14,119 bases of DNA from Clostridia bacterium (GCA_016296675.1 JAEDIV010000064.1:1-14119); one strand, 5' to 3'. Counted from the first letter of the stretch, positions 7,593-13,826 are shown. The notes: generated by a model from the letters alone, not told the origin. Numbers and translations are program-made.

Positions 7593-7632
7593 TGAACCGC
7601 CCCGAAAATCCCATGACTTTCGGGGCGGTTCA
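7593..7632 (-). terminator. terminator hairpin after the flavoprotein gene
   Basis: A perfect 14-bp stem (7594-7607 with 7618-7631, plus one more T-A pair) has a 10-base loop and starts one base after the flavoprotein stop codon. It contains a GC-rich core (CCGCCCCG). On the minus strand the tail is AATATGTTTG instead of a clean U-run, so termination may be partial, yet position and stability fit an operon end. Confidence 0.65.
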
Positions 7633-7633
7633 T

Positions 7634-8308
7634 TCAGCGGTTGATTCCTGCAAGATATTCTTCTTTCGGCATCATCGGCGTTTCAAGAAGCGCAACCGTC
7701 TTTTTTGAAAGCGTTTGCGTTTTTCCATATTCTTTTCCGGCCAGACAGAATTTTTCAAGAAGCGGATCGGCAAGCGGAGCCGCTTCCGGGATATTTAATA
7801 GCGGCGTTTCCGGCACAAACACCATTGTGCAATCGCCGAAATTATTCGCCATCTGAATGCGCAGCCCCTCAAAATTCCCCTCCCAATCAGGAAATCCACA
7901 GCCGGAAATTACGACAAAGCGCTTTTGCGAAAGATCATACAGCGAATCATGCTGAACACGACCGTTTTCTTCGTGCATGGAAAGCTTGACAAGCGGAATC
8001 AGCCGGTCGATCACCGCTTTCAGATGCGAAGGGACGGAATAACAGTAAAGCGGGAACGACCAGATAATTATGTCTGATTTCAAAATGGATAAAAGAATTT
8101 CATTCTGATCATCGTTTTGAACGCATTTCCCATCGCCTTTTGCCCAGCACCCAAAACACCCCATGCACGGGCGCACATTTTTCTTTATGACGTCAATAAT
8201 CTCGATATCGCATTGTGTTTCCTTTTGAATGCCGGATAGAAACGCTGACGTCAGCCGCATGGTATCGCTTACGGCCTTGGGACTTCCGTTCAATACAAGT
8301 ACGTTCAT
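7634..8308 (-). CDS. Flavodoxin/NADPH-dependent FMN reductase family protein, Isf-like
   Basis: This 224-residue flavoprotein belongs to the NADPH-dependent FMN reductase/flavodoxin-like fold. The N-terminal strand and phosphate loop read MNVLVLNGSPK, as in the family. The central SFPLYCYSVPSHLKAVIDR segment matches the flavin-edge region. Cysteines 48, 51, 54 and 62 form CX2CX2CX7C, a spacing like the compact [4Fe-4S] motif of iron-sulfur flavoproteins (Isf). It might therefore hold a cluster beside FMN and pass electrons between NAD(P)H-derived donors and small redox partners. Its ATG overlaps the stop of the upstream redox-regulator gene as ATGA, and its GGGAG ribosome site lies inside the last codons of that gene, so the two are translationally coupled. 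Fold assignment is firm; cluster binding and partner are inferred. Confidence 0.88.
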   Translation of the reverse strand: MNVLVLNGSPKAVSDTMRLTSAFLSGIQKETQCDIEIIDVIKKNVRPCMGCFGCWAKGDGKCVQNDDQNEILLSILKSDIIIWSFPLYCYSVPSHLKAVIDRLIPLVKLSMHEENGRVQHDSLYDLSQKRFVVISGCGFPDWEGNFEGLRIQMANNFGDCTMVFVPETPLLNIPEAAPLADPLLEKFCLAGKEYGKTQTLSKKTVALLETPMMPKEEYLAGINR

Positions 8309-8904
8309 TTTTTCTTTCTCCCAACTTCAATCTTGAACATGCCGTGCCGGTTGCAGTATGCATATATGCGCTTTACCCGGTTCATGCGAAATCGTGCCGT
8401 CGCTTCTCCCTCGGGATACAGCTTCACATACTGCACTTCGTTGTCCGAAACGGCAATCAGACAGGTGATATAGTGGCCCTTCTGCATGGGGTGATCTACC
8501 GAAGCCAAGTATTCTCCGTCATCACTCACGCATGAAATCGCATGCTCCTCATCCGCCTCCTCGGGTACAACCTCCGGTAGCGTGATTCCGCAGCAGCTGA
8601 CCACCGCCTGTCCAAGCGCGAGAATGCCGTTTCCGCAGACCGGACACACATAGCAAACGGATTTCAGTACATTGGACGCCCGGTTGCGGTTGACCACATT
8701 TTCTCCCTTAAACAATTCGATCACCGATATATCCAGCGCCCGCGCAATCGGCTCAAGAAGCGAAATATCCGGAAGCCCCTGCCCTGTCTCCCATTTGCTG
8801 ACTGCTTTCCCGCTGACGTGCAGCTTTTGGGCGAGTTCCTCCTGTGTAAGCTTCTTTTCCTCCCGAAGCTTTTTGATCATCGCGCCGGTAACATAGCTGT
8901 TCAT
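8305..8904 (-). CDS. XRE-family regulator fused to a desulfoferrodoxin (superoxide reductase) module
   Basis: The 199-residue protein has three parts. Residues 9-65 are an XRE/Cro helix-turn-helix (LTQEELAQKLHVSGKAVSKW). Residues 84-110 look like a desulforedoxin domain: C87-X2-C90 and C104-C105 match the Fe(Cys)4 site of class I desulfoferrodoxin. Residues 118-193 look like the superoxide-reductase domain. H121, H138 (HPM), H144 (GHY), C184 and H187 (YAYCNRHG) correspond to the five ligands of its His4Cys iron centre, with spacings of 6 between the middle histidines and 3 between Cys and the last His, as in known enzymes. The usual Lys of the EKH motif is Glu here (E119-E120-H121). GAAGGAG at 8913-8919 sets the ATG at 8904; a longer frame back to 8934 lacks a site. 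It probably senses superoxide or redox state and controls its own operon. The function is inferred. Confidence 0.85.
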   Translation of the reverse strand: MNSYVTGAMIKKLREEKKLTQEELAQKLHVSGKAVSKWETGQGLPDISLLEPIARALDISVIELFKGENVVNRNRASNVLKSVCYVCPVCGNGILALGQAVVSCCGITLPEVVPEEADEEHAISCVSDDGEYLASVDHPMQKGHYITCLIAVSDNEVQYVKLYPEGEATARFRMNRVKRIYAYCNRHGMFKIEVGRKKK

Positions 8905-8925
8905 GTATTTCACTCCTTCATGCAG

Positions 8926-8954
8926 AGTATACACGTTTCAGCACAAATAAGCAA
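8926..8954 (-). promoter_or_regulatory. promoter of the redox-regulator operon
   Basis: Minus-strand TTGCTT (8949-8954), a 17-base spacer, then TATACT (8926-8931), about 22 bases before the ATG. The predicted start gives a leader of roughly 15 bases. A GTATAC palindrome overlaps the -10 and is a possible part of an autoregulatory site, though short palindromes are common by chance. Confidence 0.55.
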
Positions 8955-8992
8955 CCTACGCATCGTGGAATTTCCATCTGTTTGCCCCCCCC

Positions 8993-9028
8993 AAAAAACA
9001 GCGGACAGTTTATTGAACTGCCCGCTGT
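8993..9028 (-). terminator. orphan intrinsic terminator on the minus strand
   Basis: Arms 8998-9010 and 9016-9028 make a 13-bp stem with a 5-base loop, followed on the minus strand by T6 (8993-8998). One position is a G-U pair when read from the minus strand but an A-C mismatch on the plus strand, which supports minus orientation. No intact minus-strand gene lies upstream of it. A C8 run (8985-8992) follows. Confidence 0.75.
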
Positions 9029-9044
9029 CAGATCATCAACAAAC

Positions 9045-9168
9045 CTACACATTATTTGAAAGGTCTGTGCTTTCATCATACGAATCACGGTCGAACCTTC
9101 ACCTGTTCAATTCGCGAACGCAATTGCCAGTCCGTCTGATATTCACCAGAAATTTTCGCCTTGTATTC
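9045..9168 (-). pseudogene. possible decayed 3' end of an unidentified gene
   Basis: In front of the orphan terminator the minus strand has an open stretch of 27 codons (9088-9168) with protein-like composition (for example EYQTDWQLRSRIEQ). One frame away, a second open stretch (9045-9098) ends DSYDESTDLSNNV and then TAG, 16 bases before the hairpin stem. One lost or gained base would join them. No start codon or ribosome site is visible and I do not recognise the family. It may be chance. Confidence 0.25.
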
Positions 9169-9189
9169 TTAAGTTGTTTCCACTATAAT
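9161..9189 (+). promoter_or_regulatory. promoter of the GH-like/phosphorylase operon
   Basis: TTGTAT (9161-9166), 17 bases, then a perfect TATAAT (9184-9189). The predicted start, near 9196, leaves only about 17 bases before the ATG at 9213, just enough for the ribosome site. This argues against the in-frame ATG at 9201 as the start. Confidence 0.65.
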
Positions 9190-9212
9190 ACAAATCAAGG
9201 ATGGTGACAGAC

Positions 9213-10427
9213 ATGAACAATTACTTTGTATGGATAGAAATAACCGCAAACAGCGCCCTGATTATAAACGAAGCGCTTTTTTCCGGGGCAATGGAAAAAT
9301 GTGCAAAGTGCGGCATCGATTCTGTGGTGCTCAGCGTCAAGGACACGAGCGGTTTTGTGCTGTATCCCAGTAAATTCGCCCCTCATTATTCGAAATTCGA
9401 CGAAAGATTTTCGGACATTGATTATTTAAAAAGGTGCCTCTCCATCATTCACGATAAGGGCATGAAAGTGTATCCTGCCTTCGATGTATTTGCAGAAGGC
9501 AACAAGAAAAAGAAACATCCCCTCATGAAAGGACTTACCGAAGAAGGCTGGATGTGCGAAGTATACGGTCTTAATGCAAAGGGACAGCCCGTCGTCCAGA
9601 AGGTTTCCGATGAAACGCCCATAGAAACCATCGGCTCCATCGACGATTTCGGAGAGATCTTTGTAAACCCCGCAAATGATGAAGTCGTATCCTACGAGCT
9701 TTCCCTGATTGAAGAAGTCATCCGCAATTATGATGTTGACGGCATCGTACTTGACCGCGTAAGGTATGTGGGTCTTTCCTCCGATTTCAGTGGTCTGACG
9801 ATCAGCAAATGGAAAAAGTTAAGCGGCATTGAAGGCGATATTGACTTAAAAGACATTTACAGCCTTTCGAAAAAGGACGGCAAAACCGAAATCGAATACG
9901 GAAAATACTTTGGTTCCTTCAACACCTTCCGCGCGCAGATGATTCATGATTTCATCAAAAAGGTTCGCGCTTTGACGGATCGCGCCGGAAGAAACATCGA
10001 TTTTATTGATTACACCGGCTCGTGGTATCCGCTGTATCATCTGGTCGCAGCCAACTGGGCCTCGCCCGAGCACCGTGAACTCTCCTATCCCGCAACCGAT
10101 CCCGAAGCATATGCCAAAACCGCCTACATCCGCCATGTAGACCGAATGATGTCCGGCTTCTACTATGAAGACGTCGAAATCAAAGAAGCAAGGCAGCACA
10201 ACGCCCCGGCTGACTGGTACAGCGTGGAAGGTTCCGCCGACATCGCATACAGCGTAACCAAACGCGAAAAGCCGATCATCGGAAGCCTTTTCCTCGATCA
10301 GTATAAATCCGCCCCCGAGAATATCAGAAGAGCCATCGATATGTGCTTTAAAAAGTCGGACGGATGTATGCTTTTCGACCTTTGCTATCTTGTGCATAAT
10401 GATTGGTGGACGTATGCGAAAAGATAA
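9213..10427 (+). CDS. Glycosyl-hydrolase-like (GHL10/DUF4015-type) TIM-barrel protein
   Basis: The 404-residue protein resembles the glycosyl-hydrolase-like families related to GHL10/DUF187 and DUF4015. Supporting features are a first beta-strand ending in FVWIEI, a GIDSVVLSVKDTSGFVLYPS segment with a conserved Asp, KVYPAFDVFAEGN near 85-97, a VNPANDEVVSY motif near 151-161, and VDGIVLDRVRYVG near 175-187. In the last, D181 and R184 occupy positions of likely catalytic or substrate-binding residues. No signal peptide is seen, which is unusual for a polysaccharide hydrolase and suggests an intracellular small glycan or glycoside. The ATG at 9213 is preferred over 9201 because AAGGATGGTGA precedes it and the promoter lies so close. 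The next gene, a nucleoside-phosphorylase-like protein, starts 74 bases on without a terminator, so the two probably share a transcript. Activity is unproven. Confidence 0.75.
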   Translation: MNNYFVWIEITANSALIINEALFSGAMEKCAKCGIDSVVLSVKDTSGFVLYPSKFAPHYSKFDERFSDIDYLKRCLSIIHDKGMKVYPAFDVFAEGNKKKKHPLMKGLTEEGWMCEVYGLNAKGQPVVQKVSDETPIETIGSIDDFGEIFVNPANDEVVSYELSLIEEVIRNYDVDGIVLDRVRYVGLSSDFSGLTISKWKKLSGIEGDIDLKDIYSLSKKDGKTEIEYGKYFGSFNTFRAQMIHDFIKKVRALTDRAGRNIDFIDYTGSWYPLYHLVAANWASPEHRELSYPATDPEAYAKTAYIRHVDRMMSGFYYEDVEIKEARQHNAPADWYSVEGSADIAYSVTKREKPIIGSLFLDQYKSAPENIRRAIDMCFKKSDGCMLFDLCYLVHNDWWTYAKR

Positions 10428-10501
10428 GGGGACGTTCATCCCGAGCGAAAACGAATTTCATTCCAGAATTCATACAGATCTTATGTATCAGGAGCTTCAT
10501 T

Positions 10502-11251
10502 ATGATTATAGATTGCTACGATATTGAAACAGAACCGATCATCCATCTAAAAGATTTTTACGGCGAACAAAAGCATATGGTCGATCGATGCCTGATTATT
10601 TTTTCAAAGGAAATTCACGAGCATCTTCTGAGTACATATGACTGTGAGGAAATTTCGTGTTTTCACGCCTGCAACGGCAATATCCCCATCTACAAGATGA
10701 ACTATAAGGGAACCGATATTGCTTTTTATCTGACAGCAATCGGTTCTGCGCTTGCCTCTTGCCTTTGTTATGAGGCAAACTGGCTTACAGGCGCGACAAA
10801 GTTTGTCATGTTTGGCTCCTGCGGAAGTTTATGTAGAGAAAAAACAGAAGGAAGGTTTATTATCCCTACAGAAAGCTATCGCGGCGAAGGATGCTCTTAC
10901 TATTTTGCAAAACCGGCCGACTACATAAAAATCAAAAACAGCGATAAGCTTGCAGCCATATTTGACAAAATGAATGTGCCCTATGTTTCAGGAAGAGTAT
11001 GGACCACCGATTCCATGATCAGAGAAACCGCAGGCCTTGTGGCAAAGCGAAAAGCAGAAGGCTGTATCGCAGTTGAAATGGAAGTTGCCGGCGTACAGTC
11101 CGTGTGCGATTTTTACGGTTTGGAGCTGTATGATTTTCTGGAAGCCGGTGACGTTTTAGAGGCAAGCGGCTATGAAGTTGAAGGTCTTCATGGTGCAAAC
11201 CATAATTTAGGGAAACTGTATATCGCATTGGAAACTGCTTTGCAGATATAA
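10502..11251 (+). CDS. Nucleoside phosphorylase-like protein (PNP_UDP family)
   Basis: The 249-residue protein has the purine/uridine phosphorylase fold. GSCGSL at 105-110 is the phosphate/ribose loop, VEMEVAG at 191-197 is the ribose-binding VEME motif, and EAGDVLE around D217 is at the position of the catalytic Asp. The family splits nucleosides to a free base and ribose-1-phosphate, or hydrolyses related N-glycosides. The Asp context differs from the usual SD motif, so base specificity cannot be given. AGGAG at 10490-10494 fixes the ATG at 10502; an upstream frame from 10403 overlaps the previous gene and has no ribosome site. It probably forms an operon with the glycosyl-hydrolase-like gene, which hints at joint processing of a glycosylated compound. 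A hairpin terminator follows. Confidence 0.85.
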   Translation: MIIDCYDIETEPIIHLKDFYGEQKHMVDRCLIIFSKEIHEHLLSTYDCEEISCFHACNGNIPIYKMNYKGTDIAFYLTAIGSALASCLCYEANWLTGATKFVMFGSCGSLCREKTEGRFIIPTESYRGEGCSYYFAKPADYIKIKNSDKLAAIFDKMNVPYVSGRVWTTDSMIRETAGLVAKRKAEGCIAVEMEVAGVQSVCDFYGLELYDFLEAGDVLEASGYEVEGLHGANHNLGKLYIALETALQI

Positions 11252-11267
11252 CCTCTTCAAAAAAATC

Positions 11268-11303
11268 AAAACGCAGCCGCTCAATAAAGGACGGCCGCGT
11301 TTT
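11268..11303. terminator. hairpin terminator after the phosphorylase-like gene
   Basis: Arms 11268-11279 and 11292-11303 pair over 12 positions with one A-C mismatch on the plus strand. That mismatch becomes a G-U wobble on the minus strand. The plus-strand tail is TTTTAATTTT and the minus-strand tail TTTTGATTTTTTT, so it can work both ways. On the plus strand it ends the GH-like/phosphorylase operon. Confidence 0.7.
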
Positions 11304-11400
11304 AATTTTGGGAATGCATACAAAGTAAAAGGTGTATCGCGTTTACAGGCATAGCGCAGTCTTCGGATGCTTCATGTGGACAAGCATGGTTTACCAACAT
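11302..11400 (-). CDS. possible 32-residue Cys/His-containing small ORF
   Basis: The minus-strand ATG at 11400 has AAGGA about 5 bases upstream, reads 32 codons (MLVNHACPHE... ending HSQN) and stops in TAA directly at the bidirectional hairpin 11268-11303, whose pairing is better on this strand. It has three Cys and four His in 32 residues. It lies downstream of tRNA-Pro and its terminator, and I see no promoter of its own. The start codon falls inside a 7-bp hairpin (11382-11388 with 11398-11404). It is quite possibly non-coding. Confidence 0.15.
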   Translation of the reverse strand: MLVNHACPHEASEDCAMPVNAIHLLLCMHSQN

Positions 11401-11425
11401 GCTTTTCCTTGATAGAAAAACAAAA

Positions 11426-11451
11426 CCGATGCATTTCTGCATCGGCTTTTT
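11426..11451. terminator. terminator of tRNA-Pro, bidirectional
   Basis: A perfect 8-bp stem (11426-11433 with 11438-11445) with loop TTTC has a T-run on both sides: TTTTGTTTTT on the minus strand and CTTTTT on the plus strand. It lies 9 bases past the tRNA 3' end, so it is the natural end of the tRNA transcript. Confidence 0.8.
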
Positions 11452-11454
11452 AAG

Positions 11455-11528
11455 TCTGGGTGAGAGGATTTGAACCTCCGGCCTCTTGAACCCCATTCAA
11501 GCACGCTACCAAGCTGCGCTACACCCAG
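11455..11528 (-). tRNA. tRNA-Pro (anticodon GGG)
   Basis: The minus strand folds into a complete 74-base cloverleaf. The acceptor stem is CTGGGTG with CACCCAG, and the discriminator is A. The D-arm is GCGC with GCGT around AGCTTGGTA. The anticodon stem CTTGA/TCAAG encloses loop ATGGGGT, giving anticodon GGG. The T-arm is GGAGG with CCTCT around TTCAAAT. The anticodon reads CCC and CCT proline codons. CCA is not encoded at the 3' end, so it must be added afterwards. A perfect-consensus promoter and a hairpin terminator flank it, so it is a single-gene unit. Confidence 0.95.
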
Positions 11529-11549
11529 TCGTTCTCACGAACAGATAAT

Positions 11550-11578
11550 ATTATAGCGCGGGATGGCTGTTTTGTCAA
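11550..11578 (-). promoter_or_regulatory. consensus promoter of tRNA-Pro
   Basis: TTGACA (11573-11578), 17 bases, TATAAT (11550-11555) on the minus strand, with a GC-rich patch just before the -10. The start should lie near 11543, about 15 bases before the mature tRNA 5' end. This is a strong constitutive-looking promoter, as expected for tRNA. Confidence 0.9.
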
Positions 11579-11648
11579 TATGTATTTCCTCATTTTTCCT
11601 CTTTTTGTATGTTAACTGTTTGTACAATACAGAATTTTTTAAAAAGGC

Positions 11649-11677
11649 TTGAAGGCTCATACCGGTTGTGATATGCT
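11649..11677 (+). promoter_or_regulatory. candidate promoter of the MocA-family gene
   Basis: TTGAAG (11649-11654), 17 bases, TATGCT (11672-11677); each hexamer matches four of six consensus bases. The predicted leader is about 33 bases. This is the best match in the 187 bases between tRNA-Pro and the oxidoreductase, but only moderate. Confidence 0.45.
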
Positions 11678-11715
11678 AACAACAAGACAATAAATGTATT
11701 CGGGAGGAAAAAACT

Positions 11716-12696
11716 ATGCTCAAAGTTGCAATGATCAGCAAATGGCACGTGCATGCAGAGGGCTATGCAAAGGAAATCAATGCATCCGGCGACGCATGCG
11801 TTTCCTGCGTATGGGACGAGATTCCCGAGCGCGGCGAAAAATGGGCAAAAGATCTGAACGTTCCCTTTATCAAGGATTATGATGAGCTTCTTGCGCGCGG
11901 CGACGTGGACGCGGTTCTTTTCTGCACACCCACCAACATGCATAAGGAACTCATGATCAAGGCTGCGAAAACGAAAAAGCACATCTTCACCGAAAAAGTC
12001 ATGTGCCTGACAGTCAGGGACTGCGATGAAGTGATCAAGGCTGTCAAAGAAAACGGCGTAATTTTTACCATCTCCTTCCCCCATCGCATTACCCCCGAAA
12101 ACCTCTTTATCAAAAATGCCATCGAAAGCGGCATGCTCGGAAAAGTCACGCTTTTCAGAGTCCGCAACTGCCACAACGGCGCGCTGGCAAACTGGCTCCC
12201 CGATTACTGGTATGATCCCGAAACCACGGGCGGCGGCGCGATGATGGATCTGGGCGCGCACCCGATGTATCTGTCCCGCTGGTTTCTGGGTAAACCCAAC
12301 CGCATTCAGTCCACCTTCAGCTTCCACACGGGAAGACAGGTTGATGACGACGCCATCAGCGTCATCGGCTTTGAATCCGGTGCGGTCGCCATCTCCGAAA
12401 CCAGCCTCGTCTCTCCCCTGACGCCCAAGATGATGGAAGTATACGGCACAAACGGCGTCATTCTCTGTCAGGGCAAGACGCTTAAAATGAAGCTGGTCGG
12501 CCTTGAAGCCAAGGACAACGACGGCTGGATCGAGCCCAAGCTTCCCGCCGCAGATCCTATGCCCATCCGTCAGTGGCTGAACAGCGTGCTTTACGGCGCG
12601 CCTGTCAAATACGGTCTTGAAGAAGGCCGCCAGCTTACTGAGCTTATGGAAAATGCTTACAAGGCACACGAACTCAAAAAAGAAATCCAGTTTTAA
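11716..12696 (+). CDS. Gfo/Idh/MocA family oxidoreductase
   Basis: The 326-residue NAD(P)-dependent sugar or cyclitol dehydrogenase-like protein has an N-terminal Rossmann half (1-120) and a C-terminal alpha/beta half. Supporting motifs are DAVLFCTPTNMHKEL near 65-79, FTEKVMCLT with E93-K94 (the EKP-type catalytic Lys region, with Val replacing Pro), and GGGAMMDLGAHPMYLSRW with D178 and H182 in the DXXXH catalytic pattern. The usual GXGXXG nucleotide loop is absent: the first strand is followed by ISKWHVHAEGYA, a variant also seen in some subgroups of the family. The ATG at 11716 has GGGAGG 8 bases upstream. It is a single gene with its own terminator. The substrate is unknown, probably a sugar, sugar acid or inositol derivative. 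Confidence 0.9.
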   Translation: MLKVAMISKWHVHAEGYAKEINASGDACVSCVWDEIPERGEKWAKDLNVPFIKDYDELLARGDVDAVLFCTPTNMHKELMIKAAKTKKHIFTEKVMCLTVRDCDEVIKAVKENGVIFTISFPHRITPENLFIKNAIESGMLGKVTLFRVRNCHNGALANWLPDYWYDPETTGGGAMMDLGAHPMYLSRWFLGKPNRIQSTFSFHTGRQVDDDAISVIGFESGAVAISETSLVSPLTPKMMEVYGTNGVILCQGKTLKMKLVGLEAKDNDGWIEPKLPAADPMPIRQWLNSVLYGAPVKYGLEEGRQLTELMENAYKAHELKKEIQF

Positions 12697-12701
12697 GAAA
12701 A

Positions 12702-12732
12702 GGGGCTGTCTTATAAAGAGACAGCCTTTTTT
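12702..12732 (+). terminator. intrinsic terminator of the MocA-family gene
   Basis: A perfect 8-bp stem (12704-12711 with 12719-12726), a 7-base loop and T6 (12727-12732), starting 7 bases after the stop codon. It is a textbook Rho-independent terminator. The following 152 bases up to the LysR stop contain only a weak CCTGTG/CACAGG dyad and no gene I can support. Confidence 0.92.
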
Positions 12733-12884
12733 CGAACAAATACGATTCAAATTGTGGTTAAACCCGCCTGTGTGCGCACGCAATTTCGCTGCACAGGATA
12801 TACGGATACTCCAGAGACATGTCCCTGCGGATTCAATTAACGATTTTCATCTCTCGCATCTTTGCGGCCAATGTATGTTTTCCC

Positions 12885-13826
12885 CTATTTTGCAAACTCT
12901 ATCATTGTATCCATAAACGCACGCGCGGCGCTGGATAAAAGGCGTTTCTTTTTATAGTAGAAGCTTATGTGTCTTTCGCTGAATGCAGGATCGAGCTTAA
13001 AATATCTGAGCGCGTTTGCGTCAGGCATATGCTCAACCAATGTATCGCTGATAAACGCCGCGCCCATACCCGCTGAAGCAAGGTGATACGCCATAAGCTG
13101 CTGATCGACCAAAAGCCGTTCTTTCGGGCGTATCATTTCGCTTTCAAACAGCTTGTCCGCCCTTGCGCGCGTGTCGTTTCCTTCCTTCAGCAAAAGATAT
13201 TCCTGATTCTTAAGCTTTTTAAGCGGCAAAATCTCATGATCATCAAGCAGGTGCTTACCGCTGATCACATCGCTTGCCGTCAGCACATATTTCTGAAGTT
13301 CTTCCCCTACGTCCTTTGCGGGAACACCCAAAATCAGCCTTTCGGTCAAAAACGGCTTTTCCTCAAATATATCCGGATTGCTCGCGCTGTTTTCAACAAT
13401 CAGATCAAGGTCTCCGTCGCTCAGTTCCTGATACAAAAGCGCAGTGTGCGTCTCATGAAGGCGCACATCCACGTTCGGATGCTTCCCGGAAAATGCAGAC
13501 AGAAGCGGCGGCAGAATAAAGGACATGAACAGCATCGTGCCGCCGACAGCCAGCGTTCCCCTCAGGCAATGGTTTACGTCGCTCACATACTGCTGAAACG
13601 CTTCCTCCGCCTGTGCAATCTCCGAAGCAATGCGCACGTATTCCCGTCCGATTTCCGTAAGTTCAATCGGCGCCTTACCCCGGTCAAAAATTGCACCGCC
13701 GATGCGTTCCTCCGCGCGCCGGACCATTGCGCTCAGCGCCGGCTGTGAAAGATACATCTTTCGCGCTGCTTTTGAAAATCCTTTCTCCCGGTATACCGCC
13801 AATACATACTCCATTTCCCTGAACAT
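12885..13826 (-). CDS. LysR-family transcriptional regulator
   Basis: The 313-residue regulator has a winged helix-turn-helix at residues 5-60 (GFSKAARKMYLSQPALSAMV is the helix pair) and an effector-binding domain of the periplasmic-binding-protein type over roughly 90-300. The ATG at 13826 is chosen because GGGAG lies 5 bases upstream and the family usually starts just before the first helix. The upstream ATG at 13871 has no ribosome site. It is divergent from an aspartate ammonia-lyase gene, sharing 137 bases. The usual LysR arrangement would make it both the activator of that gene and its own repressor, with a dicarboxylate or amino acid as effector; this is inferred from position. No clear terminator follows its stop. 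Confidence 0.92.
   Translation of the reverse strand: MFREMEYVLAVYREKGFSKAARKMYLSQPALSAMVRRAEERIGGAIFDRGKAPIELTEIGREYVRIASEIAQAEEAFQQYVSDVNHCLRGTLAVGGTMLFMSFILPPLLSAFSGKHPNVDVRLHETHTALLYQELSDGDLDLIVENSASNPDIFEEKPFLTERLILGVPAKDVGEELQKYVLTASDVISGKHLLDDHEILPLKKLKNQEYLLLKEGNDTRARADKLFESEMIRPKERLLVDQQLMAYHLASAGMGAAFISDTLVEHMPDANALRYFKLDPAFSERHISFYYKKKRLLSSAARAFMDTMIEFAK

Noticed and set aside
7706..7719. Near match to a catabolite-repression (cre) operator, TGAAAGCGTTTGCG
   Set aside because: It lies inside the 3' coding part of the flavoprotein gene, far from any promoter, and differs at the last consensus position; chance is more likely.
9111..9118. TTCGCGAA palindrome upstream of the glycosyl-hydrolase-like gene
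   Set aside because: An isolated 8-bp palindrome, 43 bases before the -35, inside the possible gene remnant; no second copy or conserved partner.
11590..12783. Long minus-strand open frame of 397 codons opposite the MocA-family gene
   Set aside because: It runs through the promoter, terminator and full antisense of a well-recognised oxidoreductase, and has no ribosome site or family resemblance.
12769..12799. CCTGTG/CACAGG dyad after the MocA terminator as a terminator for LysR
   Set aside because: The stem is short, the interior pairs poorly, it has no U-run, and it lies about 85 bases past the LysR stop.
13083..13748. Plus-strand 221-codon frame opposite the LysR gene
   Set aside because: It is an antisense shadow of a clear LysR regulator with no ribosome site or recognisable domain.
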